Assembly: GCF_036324505.1 (NCBI RefSeq)
Contig: NC_086354.1
Span: 2,834,756-2,898,755 of the forward strand
Source: Eleginops maclovinus
Lineage: Eukaryota; Chordata; Actinopteri; Perciformes; Eleginopidae
Length of the DNA: 64,000 bases
Direction of reading: 5' to 3'
Below the pieces are notes generated by a model, which saw nothing but the letters and a program-made list of their open reading frames with translations, was not told where the DNA came from and searched no databases. This document shows positions 21,496-33,010 of this stretch, one piece after another. Position numbers and translations under genes: made by a program. Each line of letters opens with the position of its first letter. Position 1 is the first letter of the stretch.

Positions 21496-24400
21496 ATGGC
21501 ACCCCTAAGGTTAAAACGGTCCAAAGTGTGGCTTCATTTCACATTACATAAGGATGGCAACAGGGCGTTTTGCAACCACTGCAAATTGTTGATAACATCG
21601 GCGGGAGGGAATACTTCAAATATGCATAAACATCTGCGCACACAACACGGGATAAACTTTAACGAGTGTCGCGTTTTTGATGCCCTTCGGAGTGACAGCA
21701 GCCAAGCTTCTACGACCACCGTGACCTTGGGGGCTAACACCGAAGGCAACTCTGGTGGTAAGTAGCTATCCCACTGACTAATCCTTAATGTGATTCCTAG
21801 TAAATTATGTACCACGCCATTTCTGGAAATAAACCCATTTCCTACCTCTCCTTGGGGTAATTAAGGGAGTTTATGTTTCTGGTTAATCAAGCCGTTCCTT
21901 GCTAGCATGTTTAATTAGCTTACTTGATGGCAAGGCATCCGTAGTTCTAGGGAAGAATTCTAGCTGTTGCTATGTAGCTAATGAAACATGCTAGTAAGTT
22001 GCGCCGCCGATTCAGGGAGCCAGAGAAAGGTGACGCTCATTTATTTAAATCAAAGGGAGGTGGGAAATTAGTTTATTTCCCGAAATTGTACAGTATTGCT
22101 TTTTCATCAAACGAATGCCTTCTTCGTTAGATTTAGAACAAGATGATGACCGGGACGAGACGGGTAGTCTGGCTGACTCAGAGGCTAGCAGCACTTGCTC
22201 CCGTTTACCTCTGGCTTCTATTTTCGTCGAGGCAGGCAGAAATAAAATGTCCCAGGCAAAGGTAGAAGAATGTCACCGGGCAGTTACCAAATTTGTTGTT
22301 AAGGGTTTGCACCCATTTTCTACAGTAGACGCCCCTGAATTTCGGTAGGTGAATGTGAGGTTGTTGTCAGATTATCAAATGTCAGATTAGAATAGAATAG
22401 AATAGAATATTTTCCTCCTCATTAAACAGATGTTTACACTCATTCATTTTCATATGTTTTCTAGGGAGATGACAAAGGTTCTCAATCCAAAATACAAAGC
22501 CCCCAGCAGGGAAAGCTTAACCAACCACTTAATCCCTGCTTGGTATGGTGTGGAAAAGGGAAATGTGATCTCTGAACTGAAAACAGTGTCAAAGGCAGCT
22601 ATCACGGCTGATGGGTGGACAAGCTTTTGTCAGGATCATTATCTCACGGTTACTCTGCACTACGTGAGCAATGGCCAGGTAAAGGAAAAGGTCCTAAAAA
22701 CCAAAGCCGTGTACCAATCTCAGACAGGCTCAGCTGTAGCAGAGGAGATTGATTACATTTTAGAAGAATATGGTGTACGAGAAAAGGTTGTGGCAGCAAC
22801 TGTAGACAATGCAGCGAACATGGATGTAGCCATCAAACAGCTGCAAATTGTCAAACTTCCATGCTTCGCTCATACGCTGAACCTGGGAGCGCAAAAGCTG
22901 TACAACTGCACTGCCATATCCAATTGGGCAGCACGAGTTCGAGCAGTTGTTGTCTGGATGAAGAGGTCCCACATGGCAAAAGTTGTTCTTAAAGAGAAAC
23001 AAGACTTGCTCAGTAAGATACTCTCCTTACAGTACATTGCAAGCATTATACTATATGTACATGAAAATGTATAGGTATGTGTATGTAAATTATTAGATAA
23101 TAAATATTTACATTGTGTTGTATATGTGAACCCTCAGAGCTGCCCAAGCACATGCTCCTCCTGGATGTAAGGACCAGATGGAATTCCCTCTATTTGATGA
23201 TGGAGAGATTCACCGAGCAGTTCCCTGCTATCCAGGCTGCAGCCATAGATCCACGCATAAGAAGGCCCATGGAGAAGGAAAGGTGATATATATTTTAAAT
23301 GATAATATGACTTAAACTTTTTTTTAAACTTTGACTGGTTTTGTTTTTGTTTATTTGTGCTACATACATCTTTTTCTGTTTTTATTTACATTGTAGGTTG
23401 GACAGAATAGGCAACGAGGACTTAAGGAAAGCAGAGGAGTTTGTGCATCTCATGCGGAAGCATTACACCTCCACACTGGCCGTCTCCAGCGACAAAAGTG
23501 CAACCTGCGGTGAGATTTTGCCCATCTTTCAGAAGCTGGAGCAACAGTACACTGTGCAGGAAGGTGACTCTGCGTTCACAAGGAGCATCAAGGAGAACAT
23601 TTGGAAGGATCTCTCCAAACGCTACCAGGTAAGCACAACTACATTTAATCTTACCTTGATGCTTTAGGCCAATTTGTACCACTAGTCTAATGTCATCCTA
23701 TCCTCCTTTTTGAAATTGAAGGGAACTGACATTCAGAGATTCCTGGAGGAAGCCACCATCTTGGACCCCAGATTTAAATACAAAGTGAAAAGTGATGCAG
23801 TCTGGGACAGGATCAGGGAAGCTGCAATAACAGCAAATACAGTGGCAGCAAGAGATGAGGTATTTTCATTTCTGTTTAAATTCTGTTTGTCTTATCATTG
23901 CATTTGATTCCATTGTGAGTGAGACCTTCTACGGCTCTGTGTTAAAAGTTATTAATGTGTTTACATCACTTCTCAAGCTCCCAGGGGAAGGAGAGACACA
24001 GAGGGAAGGCTGCGAAGATGGGGAGGAGGAAGAAGTAGAGGAACACTATGTAAGTTAACTCATTCATTTGTAATGACCTTTGGATGCTGTTTTGTCATGA
24101 TTATTGACTTATATATGTTTGTTTGTTTTTTTTACTTCATGTTCATTTAATTTCAGGCACTGCCACCACCATCAAAAAAGACAGCCTTGGAAGAACTATT
24201 CGAGGAGGAGGACAACGAGCTGCAGTCAATCCGTGAATCACAGCCCCGTCTTTCCCTGGCTCAGAAGGTGGATCAGGAAATCCAGTTCTACAAAAGCCTG
24301 CCCTCCATCCCCTGCAGGGATAGCGCCGCACTGTGGTGGTGGAACAAGCAGGATACGCTGCCCTTGCTATCTGGACTGGCTGAAAACTACCTCTGTGTGC

Positions 24401-24522
24401 AGGCTTCCTCCACCCCATCTGAGAGGGTGTTCTCCACGGCTGGAGACACCATAAGCCCCGAAAGATCCCGTATCCTTCCAGAAAAAGCAGATATGCTCAT
24501 ATTTCTGCAAAAGAACTGTTAA
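21496..24522 (+). CDS. hAT B transposase, eight exons, apparently intact
   Basis: ATG at 21496. Exons by GT-AG sites: 21496-21757, 22131-22344, 22465-23012, 23138-23282, 23397-23628, 23722-23859, 23978-24049, 24157-24522. All phases match, and the sum is 1977 nt (658 residues). The exon 2 acceptor is the least certain. Order: BED finger (FCNHCKLLI ... HLRTQH), [13 protein letters not shown] (first acidic residue), ATVDNAANM (second), [31 protein letters not shown], and the C-terminal [10 protein letters not shown] (glutamate plus dimerisation). It resembles ZBED-type cut-and-paste transposases that act in the nucleus on their own terminal repeats. No stop or frameshift was seen. Confidence 0.85.
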
Positions 24523-24541
24523 TTTTCCCTACTACTACTTG

Positions 24542-24615
24542 AGTGCACACTCACACTCACACTCACACTCACACTCACACTCACACTCACACTCACACTC
24601 ACACACACACTCACA

Positions 24616-24679
<64 letters not shown>
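24542..24679. repeat. (CACACT)n / (CA)n microsatellite
   Basis: CACACT-type hexamers pass into pure CA. It lies just after the transposase stop codon of hAT B. Confidence 0.95.
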
Positions 24680-24680
<1 letters not shown>

Positions 24681-24797
24681 TGCTTGTGATTACATTGTTC
24701 TTGTAATTACATGATTCAGTATTTGTTATTTGTTGTTATTTGTTACATTTTCTTGTACAGAAAAGCAGATATGTTCATCTGCAAAAGAACTGTTAAT

Positions 24798-24803
<6 letters not shown>

Positions 24804-24837
<34 letters not shown>

Positions 24838-24843
24838 CTTGAG

Positions 24844-24906
<63 letters not shown>
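24804..24906. repeat. (CA)n microsatellite, second block
   Basis: Two CA runs separated by TACTTGAGTGCGCG. The phrase CTACTTGAGTG also precedes the first block (near 24534), so the region has been locally duplicated. Confidence 0.95.
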
Positions 24907-24909
<3 letters not shown>

Positions 24910-25108
24910 ATTAGAGATTAATAAGTAACTGTCACAATAGAATATTTTTCATTAAAACAAAGATAAATGTTACATCAAACTGTTTATTCTCCTTTTTCCC
25001 CCAAATTGGAATCGATAAGAGAATCGATAAGGAATTGAATCGTTTCACAGAATCGATAAGGGAATCGGAATCGTAAAAATCTTATCAATTCCCATCCCTA
25101 AACATATC

Positions 25109-26383
25109 GTTCCTGAACCGGTTCGGAACGTAAAATATCGTTCGTTCTTATCGTTCCGGCAGTGTTTGGCGGGCCTATCAAGTCTATGTGTGTGGACTTT
25201 ACCTTAGAATAGACGTAGGCTACTCATTAGTATTTGCCCTTGATTTACACCGTAGCTCTGCCCAAAAATAATAGGCTAAATCACCGGCGGCATCCAAAAA
25301 CATTCTGATGGGCTATCCATCCCACATAGCTTACTGTAGCCTGTAGGCCTATTCCATGATAAATAATTTCTTATCAAAAACATTTCTGGATAAGTGGGGG
25401 AGAGACGGGACGAATGAAACACGTGCGCCAATGCGCGAGATCCACATTTCTGTTAAGCTTTTTTTCTACCATTCTGAAGACTATATTTAATCTAATTCAC
25501 TTATTCTATTATTATTACTTTAGGCTACTTACTTGAGCCCTGTTGCAGAATTTATAGTGGATCCTCCTGTTTTATTTTGATCCAGCATTAAGGCGTGGGT
25601 GACGATTGAAACAAGTGTTTCATTCGTCGAGTGTCCTCCTATACTGACACTTAAATCCTTTTTGTCAGTAAACCTGACAACGTTAACATTTCATACTTTC
25701 GGATTTATTAAAGTAACGATTCATCTGCTGTATGGTCATAACATCCTACTGCATAAAACAACTAAAACAACTTTTGATCACAAAAAAACTACGACGGGTA
25801 AGATGAATGTAGGCTACTGACAGAATAGCCTACATGTTTCATATGTGTACTGTTCTCGAGGAAATCGCTGTTTCATTCGTCCCTGCTCTCCCCCTCTCCT
25901 GCTAGAAACTCCTTACCTGGTTGTAAGTTTTATCCATATGGAGATCTTCAAAGGCTTGCTCAATAATTCCTAACCCCGCTTATAAGCGAACATGTTGTAG
26001 CCTGTCTGTTGCTGACAAATATACCTCCAATTTCCTATTTAACTTTACATAGCCTATAATTGCGCAAACACTTAAAATCCCGACTTTAAAACGACAAGGC
26101 GTGGACAGGCAAAATAGGCTATTATGTTATGCCTACAATTTCCAAATCAATTTCACTTTAGGCCTAAGATCCGAAGTGGCAGACTATAGGATAGGCCTAC
26201 ATTACAACAGCAAGACAAAATATACACATTTGGACCAAAGGTCCATTTATTCGTTTTTTACAAAGTGCAGAAATCAAATTATTATTCGCCTACAATCAAA
26301 TTATGAACAGAACACATTGGTAGGCTTATCTGAAATAAAACAAGTTTAAATTGTGCTCAGGCTTGGGAGGAGGTGACTGGCTG
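25109..26383. other. 3' non-coding region of hAT A
   Basis: Sequence between the inner hAT and the transposase stop. AT-rich with no recognisable coding content. The left subterminal GTTCCG/GTTCG motifs of hAT A resume at 25109. Confidence 0.55.
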
Positions 26384-28285
26384 CTACAGTCCATACTGTT
26401 TATTCAGACGTACCAGCAGAATGTCTTCAAGCACCTTTTCGTTCAATGATGATCTTAACGGGGAAAGAATACATTTCAAACTCGAAAATGCCCGTTCGAC
26501 ACTGACTTGCGTGACAGGGAGAGGGATGACGCTCATAGCGAGCTTGTACAGGTCGGGGTTGGATACAGAATACCTAGCCCAGTACTGAAACAGATCTTCG
26601 GTGCGCCTTAGACGGGCTTCTTTGGAGTATGTATCCAAGAGTGACACGATGGAGACGTGAGGGCGTCGCTGTGTTGAGCTGGTGTCTCTCTCTTTTTCCA
26701 TCAAAAGGTGCTCGATTTCGTCGTCAGATGATGTCTGAGATTGAGTAGGGGAGGCTGCTGCGCACACATCGGAGCCGCTGGCTGCATTGCGTGGTTCTAG
26801 GTTCTGTATTGCCTCCCATGTACGGTACAGGTGTATTTTCGCCTTCTCGGTCTGACATTCGGTCAAAAACAATTGATATCTAGGATCGAGGAATACAGCA
26901 GCTATGAATGCGTCATTGTCAAATAATGTGCTCTGGCGTGCTTTGATGCACTGGGCTACCTTTCTCGCAAAGGGGCTTGCTAGTTTTTCTGTGTCCAGTG
27001 AACATTTGAGCCATACGCCGTAGAACTCACCCGCAGTTAGCTGATCAGACTGGAGACATTTAGTGGCGATTTTCGCGGGTTTCAGTGCATCTACTGTGTT
27101 GGACACATATTCCCATTCAGATTCACTTAGATGTAGATCGGGGATGGTTGGGGCCATGTCTTCACAAAAGGTCTTAAGCTCGAGCAGCCGCTGGAGCATA
27201 TCATGAGTGGAGTGCCAGCGAGTTGCACAATCCACAATTGCTCTCTTGTGCCCCATTCTCTTCAGAACACACACCACATTCTGCGAGCGCAATCGTTTTG
27301 CTACACGTCTTGCCTTTGCTATGATGTTGGACGCTTGTTTTAATGAATCGTCAACGGCCAACTGTAGAGTATGCGCCGCACATCTTACACTACGCAACAC
27401 ATGACCGTGCGACACAGAATCGAGTTGAAGGATTGGCTCCTCCTGGCTCCCCTCATCCTCCCCAACCATTTCCACATCCTCCCCGATCTCCTCTGTCTCC
27501 TCGCAGGTTGCATCTTCGTTGCTCACAGCTCTCTCTTGGATATCTGACAGTAAGCTCACGGCTTTAAGCATATTCGCCCCATTATCAGAAGTGACTGAAT
27601 GCACCTGTTGCAAGCTAATGTTATATTGACGCAAGACGTCCATCACCACAGATGATATGTACTCAGACGTGTGCCGTTCTGTCAGATCTCTCACTGCCAG
27701 GGTCCGCAACACAACCCCCTTTCCGTCAGAGTACTGCACGTTAATACCCAGCACAGACCGGTCTCTACATGTTGCAGAATCTATTTTCAGCATCAGAAGC
27801 CTCCCGCTCAGTTCAGTCTCGAGCTTTTCCCTTTCGTCCTGAGCAATCTCTGACACCATATCACGAATGTTCGATGAATTGATTGTAACATTTTTCCCCA
27901 TGGCGTTCTGTATTGGGTCGATTATTTTTCTAAATCCCGAATCTTCCATCAATGAAAAGGGTCTACCGTTAACCGTGACTAGCTCTAAGCACGCCTCTTT
28001 GAGGGTTTCAGGGGTTAATGCCACTTGGACCTGTCTGGGCTTTTTCACTATGACCGAGTCCAAAGTATTTTGCCCATCCGCAGCTGGCCTCTTGTTTGGA
28101 TTTTGAAGGTCTTGTAGTGACTTCTCGAACAACTCTGGATGTCGTCTTTGAATATGTCTCTGCAGGTTGCCGCCGTGATTCCCAATGATTTCTATCCCGC
28201 AGCCCTTGACTTGGCAGGTAGATTTGTTGGACGCCGCATTAAATGAGAAATGTTTTCTCATCGGGTTTTCCTGGTTCCGTCCCAT
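26384..28285 (-). CDS. hAT A transposase, 633 residues, uninterrupted
   Basis: ATG at 28285, stop at 26384, single open frame. The N-terminal BED-like finger uses C24, C29, H44 and H49. The first acidic motif is near residue 169 (LMLKIDSAT), the second near 234 (VTSDNGANM), followed by CAAHTLQLAV, DCATRWHSTHDM near 355, FLDPRYQ, and a C-terminal dimerisation block with VERAFSSLK near 595. The length and motif order fit a full hAT transposase that cuts and joins DNA in the nucleus. It could be active if expressed. It lies upstream of hAT B in the same element and on the opposite strand. Confidence 0.88.
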   Translation of the reverse strand: MGRNQENPMRKHFSFNAASNKSTCQVKGCGIEIIGNHGGNLQRHIQRRHPELFEKSLQDLQNPNKRPAADGQNTLDSVIVKKPRQVQVALTPETLKEACLELVTVNGRPFSLMEDSGFRKIIDPIQNAMGKNVTINSSNIRDMVSEIAQDEREKLETELSGRLLMLKIDSATCRDRSVLGINVQYSDGKGVVLRTLAVRDLTERHTSEYISSVVMDVLRQYNISLQQVHSVTSDNGANMLKAVSLLSDIQERAVSNEDATCEETEEIGEDVEMVGEDEGSQEEPILQLDSVSHGHVLRSVRCAAHTLQLAVDDSLKQASNIIAKARRVAKRLRSQNVVCVLKRMGHKRAIVDCATRWHSTHDMLQRLLELKTFCEDMAPTIPDLHLSESEWEYVSNTVDALKPAKIATKCLQSDQLTAGEFYGVWLKCSLDTEKLASPFARKVAQCIKARQSTLFDNDAFIAAVFLDPRYQLFLTECQTEKAKIHLYRTWEAIQNLEPRNAASGSDVCAAASPTQSQTSSDDEIEHLLMEKERDTSSTQRRPHVSIVSLLDTYSKEARLRRTEDLFQYWARYSVSNPDLYKLAMSVIPLPVTQVSVERAFSSLKCILSPLRSSLNEKVLEDILLVRLNKQYGL

Positions 28286-28885
28286 CTAAACAACACGTAA
28301 AAGCCAAAATAAATGTAAGCATTCAATCCGTAACAACCAAACTAGCCAGCTAACATTAAGTCCTAATTGGCTATATAGCTAATGTTGGCTAGTTAGCTCA
28401 CATTAACAGTGTAGCTGATTCGTTTTTCGCTGCTAGAAATGTCTAATACATAGATTTTATATTTATATATTTATATTTGTAACCTTGTAGTGAGTTACTG
28501 CTAAGTTAACGTTATTATTGTGGACTCGGTTAATTAAACTCAGTTACCTTTGTTGATGTTTTATATAGCTCAGCTTCAAAAGCATCGCCTCTCGCTGGGG
28601 TGTGATTCGTGACAGCAGCCTGCATTGAGCCTAGCGGGCAGCGAAGTGAACGTTCAACCGGAAGTAGTCTTTTTTTCCCCTGACAAAGGCTATGCTTTTG
28701 TGAAATTTTATAAAAGTTTTGAGAACGAAAAAAAACGTTATTAACCGGTTTTGTGGATTTCAGAATAACAATTCTGTTCCGGAACAGTTGAAGACCATTT
28801 CGTTTTCGTTTCCGTTTCCGTTCCTCGTAAAATTCCGTTCGTTTTCGGTTTTCGTTTTCGTTCTTTGAACCGGTTCGGAGCCCTG
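28286..28885. other. 5' non-coding and subterminal region of hAT A
   Basis: Upstream of the transposase ATG on the minus strand. The last ~150 bp are dense in CGTTTTCG / GTTCCG words, typical of transposase binding repeats. No gene. Confidence 0.5.
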
Positions 28886-28893
28886 GCAATGCC

Positions 28894-31301
28894 CTGTGCA
28901 TCAAAAACCACACCCCCTGCAAAGGTGCCGCGGCTTCAGAGAAAAGCTAATGGATGAACGAATGAAAATATTAAAGGAGAATAACATTTGTTTTAAGTGC
29001 TGTGCGTCAAATAAGCATATGGCCCGAGACTGTGAGGCAGCAATCAAATGCACTGAGTGTTATAGCCATAGACACCCAACAGCGATGCACCCAGGCCCAG
29101 CTCCATGGGTCTCCAAGACCTCACCACCCCCATCAGAGAATGGCGGGGAGAGCTATGAAGCGCCAGAAACTGCAGTGGTTTCCAAATGCACGGAGGTATG
29201 CGGGGAAGGCTTCAATGGCAAGTCTTGCTCCAAGATATGCCTTGTGACGGTCTACCCAGCAGACAGCCGCAACAAGGGCAAGAGGATGTACGCCATGCTA
29301 GACGACCAGAGCAACAGGTCGCTGGCGCGCTCAGAGTTTTTTGACATCTTCAGTATGAGTGGGCCCACATACCCTTACACTCTGAAAACCTGCTCTGGTG
29401 TAGGTGAGGCGTCCGGTCGGCGAGCTACAGGGTTCGTCATTGAACCTGCGGATGGCGACATCAGCCTAACTCTACCCACGCTCCTGGAGTGCAATATGAT
29501 CCCTAACAACAGAGAAGAAATACCAACTCCAGCCGCCGCACACAGCCACTCCCACCTAAGAGCTATCGCCAGTGAAATACCACAGATCGACATGAGTGCT
29601 GAGATCCTGCTACTGCTGGGCAGGGACATGCTGAGAGTGCACAAGGTGCGTAAACAGATCAATGGACCACATGACGCACCTTACGCACAGAGGCTAGACT
29701 TAGGGTGGGTGATAGTCGGCGATGTGTGCCTGGGCAGCACACATCGGCTTCCTGAGGTCACTAGTATGAAAACGTACATCCTTGAAAACGGCAGACCAAG
29801 CTGCCTGCCCCCTTGTAAGAACCACTTGAAGGTAAAGGAGAGACTCTTCTTCCCTGATCAGCCCCAGCCTGTCAGCCAAGTGACACACAGTGACAACCTG
29901 GGCGTATCAGTTTTCCAGCAAACCAGGAACGATCACAAGTTAGCGCCATCAATGGAAGATCTCCTGTTCCTTGAGACAATGGAAAATGAAGTCTTTCAGG
30001 ATTCAGCGAACAGTTGGGTGGCTCCGCTACCTTTCCGCCAGCCGCGGATGAGTCTACCTAACAACCGCCGATATGCCATGAGTCGTCTGAAGTCTCTGCA
30101 CCGCACATTCGATAAGAATGCAGAGATGAAATCTCATTTTATGGACTTCATGCAGAAAATCTTAGACAGTCACCACGCAGAGCTTGCTCCACCAACACAG
30201 GACAGCGGGGAGTATTGGTATCTGCCCTTTTTTGGTGTCTACCACCCACAAAAACCCTCACAGATACGTGTGGTGTTCGACTCGAGTGCACAGTTTGAAG
30301 GCACGTCACTCAACAGCGTGCTGCTCTCTGGGCCGAACATGAACAATAGCCTGCTGGGTGTTCTCATAAGATTCAGGAAGAACCCAGTTGCAATCACTGC
30401 TGACATACAACAAATGTTTCATTGTTTTCTTGTGCGAGAAGACTGCAGGGATGTTCTACGCTTCGTCTGGCACAGAGACAATGACCTGAGTAAAGAGGTG
30501 GTGGACTACAGAATGAGGGTACATGTTTTTGGAAACAGCCCCTCTCCCGCAGTGGCCATCTATGGGATACGAAGAGCTGCCCGCCAGGGAGAAGAACTCT
30601 ACGGCGCTGACGTGCGACGCTTCGTTGATCGTGACTTCTATGTTGACGATGCCCTAAAATCCGTCTCTACTGTGGAGCAAGCAGTCGACCTCCTCAAAAG
30701 AACACAGAGGATAATGGCAACCTCCAACCTCCGGCTCCACAAGGTGGCCTCCAATAAAGCTGCGGTGATGAATGCATTTCCAGTGGAAGACCGTGCCAAA
30801 GACCTCCAGGATCTCGACCTGTTCATGGACGACTTACCTGATCAGCGAAGCCTAGTGGTGAAATCGAACATCATGTCAGACCACTTTACGTTTCATGTAC
30901 CTCAGAACGAAGGCCCTTACACACGCAGGGGCGTGCTTTCCATGGTGAACAGCCTCTTCGACCCACTGGGGTTCCTTGCTCCAGTGACCATCCAGGGTCG
31001 GCTATTGCTCAGAGAGCTGTCTGCACAGGTCTCTGACTGGGACTCCCCTCTCCCTGAGGACATGCGTGAGAAATGGACCGAGTGGCAACACAAGAGACCA
31101 GATCTCAAGCCAGGAGACGTAATCCTTCTCAAGGAGAAACAGGCCCGAAGGAATGAGTGGCCTATGGGGATCGTTGTTAAGACTGTTCCAAGTCAAGATG
31201 GTCTCATAAGAAAGGCTGAAGTCAAGGTTGTTCAGCATGGGAAAACAAAGAACTATTACAGACCTATTACAGAACTAGTGTTCCTTCTATCCCCAGAGTA
31301 A
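28894..31301 (+). CDS. BEL/Pao gag C-terminus, protease, reverse transcriptase and C-terminal domain
   Basis: Continues the gag frame from 21166. Two zinc motifs (CFKCCASNKHMARDC, CTECYSHRH). The protease region has MLDDQSNRSLA with the BEL-type D-D-Q, then LLGRDMLRVHKV. RT follows: LAPSMEDLLFLETME, SQIRVVFDSSAQF, ADIQQMFHCFLV, and the catalytic FYVDDAL near 30636-30653. After REKWTEW near 31085 the sequence jumps to RPDLKPGDVILLKE, the domain normally found after integrase. RNase H and the integrase core are therefore missing, with the frame kept. It ends at TAA 31299-31301, about 50 bp before the right LTR. The polyprotein could contribute RT and Gag but no integrase. Confidence 0.88.
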
Positions 31302-31337
31302 TGTGTCATTTTAATGTGTTATGGTATCTCTAAAGAT

Positions 31338-31350
31338 ACCAGACGGGGAG
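31338..31350 (+). promoter_or_regulatory. polypurine tract of the BEL/Pao element
   Basis: Purine-rich AGACGGGGAG directly precedes the right LTR (TGTTCTGG). Confidence 0.65.
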
Positions 31351-31845
31351 TGTTCTGGCTCTGCCAGCAGTTATTTTAGACTAAACGATGTGGAGACTTT
31401 TATTTTGATACTCGATGCACTGTAGCTACAGGAAGTAGGCAGAAAGCCAGAAGAAGAAATAGTAGACAGCATGGTTAAGAGCAGCACGGACGTTTATTAT
31501 GCTTTTCCTGCGTAGTTGTTCCTAGGCATTCTCTGTAAGTACATGTTGTTATGACATTTGTGCCTAAAACTAATTACATTAAGAATAATGCCTTATAATT
31601 TCCAGCCAGAGTTTTACAGTTTATTTGCCCTGCTAGCTTTGAATAGCCTTGTATTGATCGCATCTGTCTGAGCCATTTATGTGTAACTCATATTGCCATA
31701 TATTTACTGGTGTATGTACTGTGTGTATTTCAGTTTCACAATTTCCCATATAAAGAGTCATCTTCACCCTCGGTGTCCGGATCTCATTGTGGGAAGGTGT
31801 TTAGCTAGTTGGATAGCAGAATAAGGACATTCTGTGAGGCCATCA
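31351..31845 (+). repeat. right LTR of the BEL/Pao element
   Basis: 495 bp, identical to the left LTR except for one G/A difference near its start. The LINE sequence resumes at 31847. Confidence 0.93.
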
Positions 31846-31907
31846 TACCCCTTATGTGTGTTTTAATTAACTTATTTGTTTTTATTACTGTATGTACCTC
31901 ACTCACA

Positions 31908-33010
31908 ATGGACACTTTTAGAGTGGGAAGCTTAAATGTTAATGGAGCCAGAGAGCTAAGAAAGAGCCACAGCACCTCTCTCAGTGGAGGGGTGGGCTTC
32001 CTTCTCTCCAAGTCTTTTAATCCTGTCTCACTGGAGGTCGAGCAGTTTATCAAGGGGAGGTTGATTTTAATAAAAGCACGGTTTGACCTTTTTACGGCTG
32101 TTTTTATGAATGTGTATGCTCCAACAAACGGTGCAGAGAGGAAGCTGTTTTTACAAAAAGTGAATGATGTTTTAAACGGCTGTGCCACGGAGGACTTTTT
32201 ATTCTTGGGTGGGGATTTTAATTGTCCGGAAAATGCATCTTTAGATCGCAACCATGCAGAGCCGCATCCAGCATCCCAGCATGCTCTGAGGCAGCTGGTC
32301 CACTCCCACGGCCTGGTGGATGTATGGAGAAGGATGCACACAGACGATAGGCAGTACACCTGGTCCCACATCCGAGAGAATAGGATTTCATCAGCCAGAC
32401 TAGATTGCATTTATTGCTTTAAGCATCATTTTAATACTTTTGCAGTATACTCCCTGCTGGTTTTACAGATCACTCTTTGCTTCTATGTTTTTATTAGAAA
32501 TGTTTTACCGAGAAGTGCTTATTGGCATTTTAATTCGGTTTTAACATTTGATAAACATTTTAAAGAGGCCCTTATTTATTTCTGGAGTGTTTTTAGACAG
32601 AGAAAGGGAGAGTTTAGCAGTCTTAGGCAGTGGTGGGACCATGGTAAGACTGAGATAAGAATGCTCTGTCAACAGCACACCCTCAATGTCACACAGGACA
32701 ACATCAGATCTATGAAAGACCTGGAGAGTAATATAGTGGAACTAGAAGCAATAAGCGAGTCCACAGGAGATCGAGGATATATTGACATCCTCAAAGAGAA
32801 AAAGATGGCTCTAGCCAGCCTGCTGGATGTTAAAGTTCAGGGGGCACTGGTCAGGTCCCGGTTTCTAAACATAAACGAGATGGATGCTCCCACTAGTTTC
32901 TTCTTCGGCCTGGAGAAAAAGAATGGACAGAGGCGGGTAATCCACTCACTGCTGACAGACACAGGGCAGGAATTAACGGAGCCAAGCCAGATCAGGAGGC
33001 GAGAGTTTTT
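31908..33010 (+). pseudogene. Tx1-like LINE ORF2, endonuclease part with an internal deletion
   Basis: ATG at 31908 (MDTFRVGSLNVNGAR). After about 20 residues it jumps to SGGVGFLLSK. The block with the catalytic QE(T)H motif, normally between these, is missing, so the endonuclease is dead. Later endonuclease motifs remain: NVYAPTNGAERK, LGGDFNCPEN, DVWRRMH and SSARLDCIY. The linker to RT then follows. The frame runs into the inserted DNA element at 33011; ORF2 continues at 42767. Confidence 0.8.

Larger units (their letters stand above)
21263..25100 (+). mobile_element. hAT transposon B, nested in hAT A
   Basis: Ends TAGGGATGGGAAT (21263) and ATTCCCATCCCTA without a mismatch in the outer 12-13 bases (to 25100); perfect 8-bp duplication AACATATC at 21255-21262 and 25101-25108. 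Length 3838 bp. Contains a spliced transposase on the plus strand and two CA-type microsatellites in its 3' part. Confidence 0.94.
21167..28885 (-). mobile_element. hAT transposon A, inserted in BEL gag, with an intact transposase
   Basis: Ends CAGGGCT (21167) and AGCCCTG (to 28885); perfect 8-bp duplication GCAATGCC at 21159-21166 and 28886-28893. Removing 21167-28893 restores the BEL gag-pol frame. Subterminal regions are full of GTTCCG/GTTCGTT words in both orientations. Another hAT (21263-25100) sits close to its left end. The transposase is at 26384-28285 on the minus strand. Confidence 0.93.
18797..31846 (+). mobile_element. BEL/Pao LTR retrotransposon, internally deleted, in the LINE ORF1
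   Basis: LTRs of 495 bp at 18797-19291 and 31351-31845 differ at one visible position (TTTTGGACT against TTTTAGACT). Target duplication ACCCCT at 18791-18796 and 31847-31852, with one extra T after the right LTR. It encodes one gag-pol frame, split by a hAT (21167-28885). RNase H and the integrase core are deleted in frame, so it is non-autonomous. The near-identical LTRs indicate a recent insertion. Confidence 0.93.
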
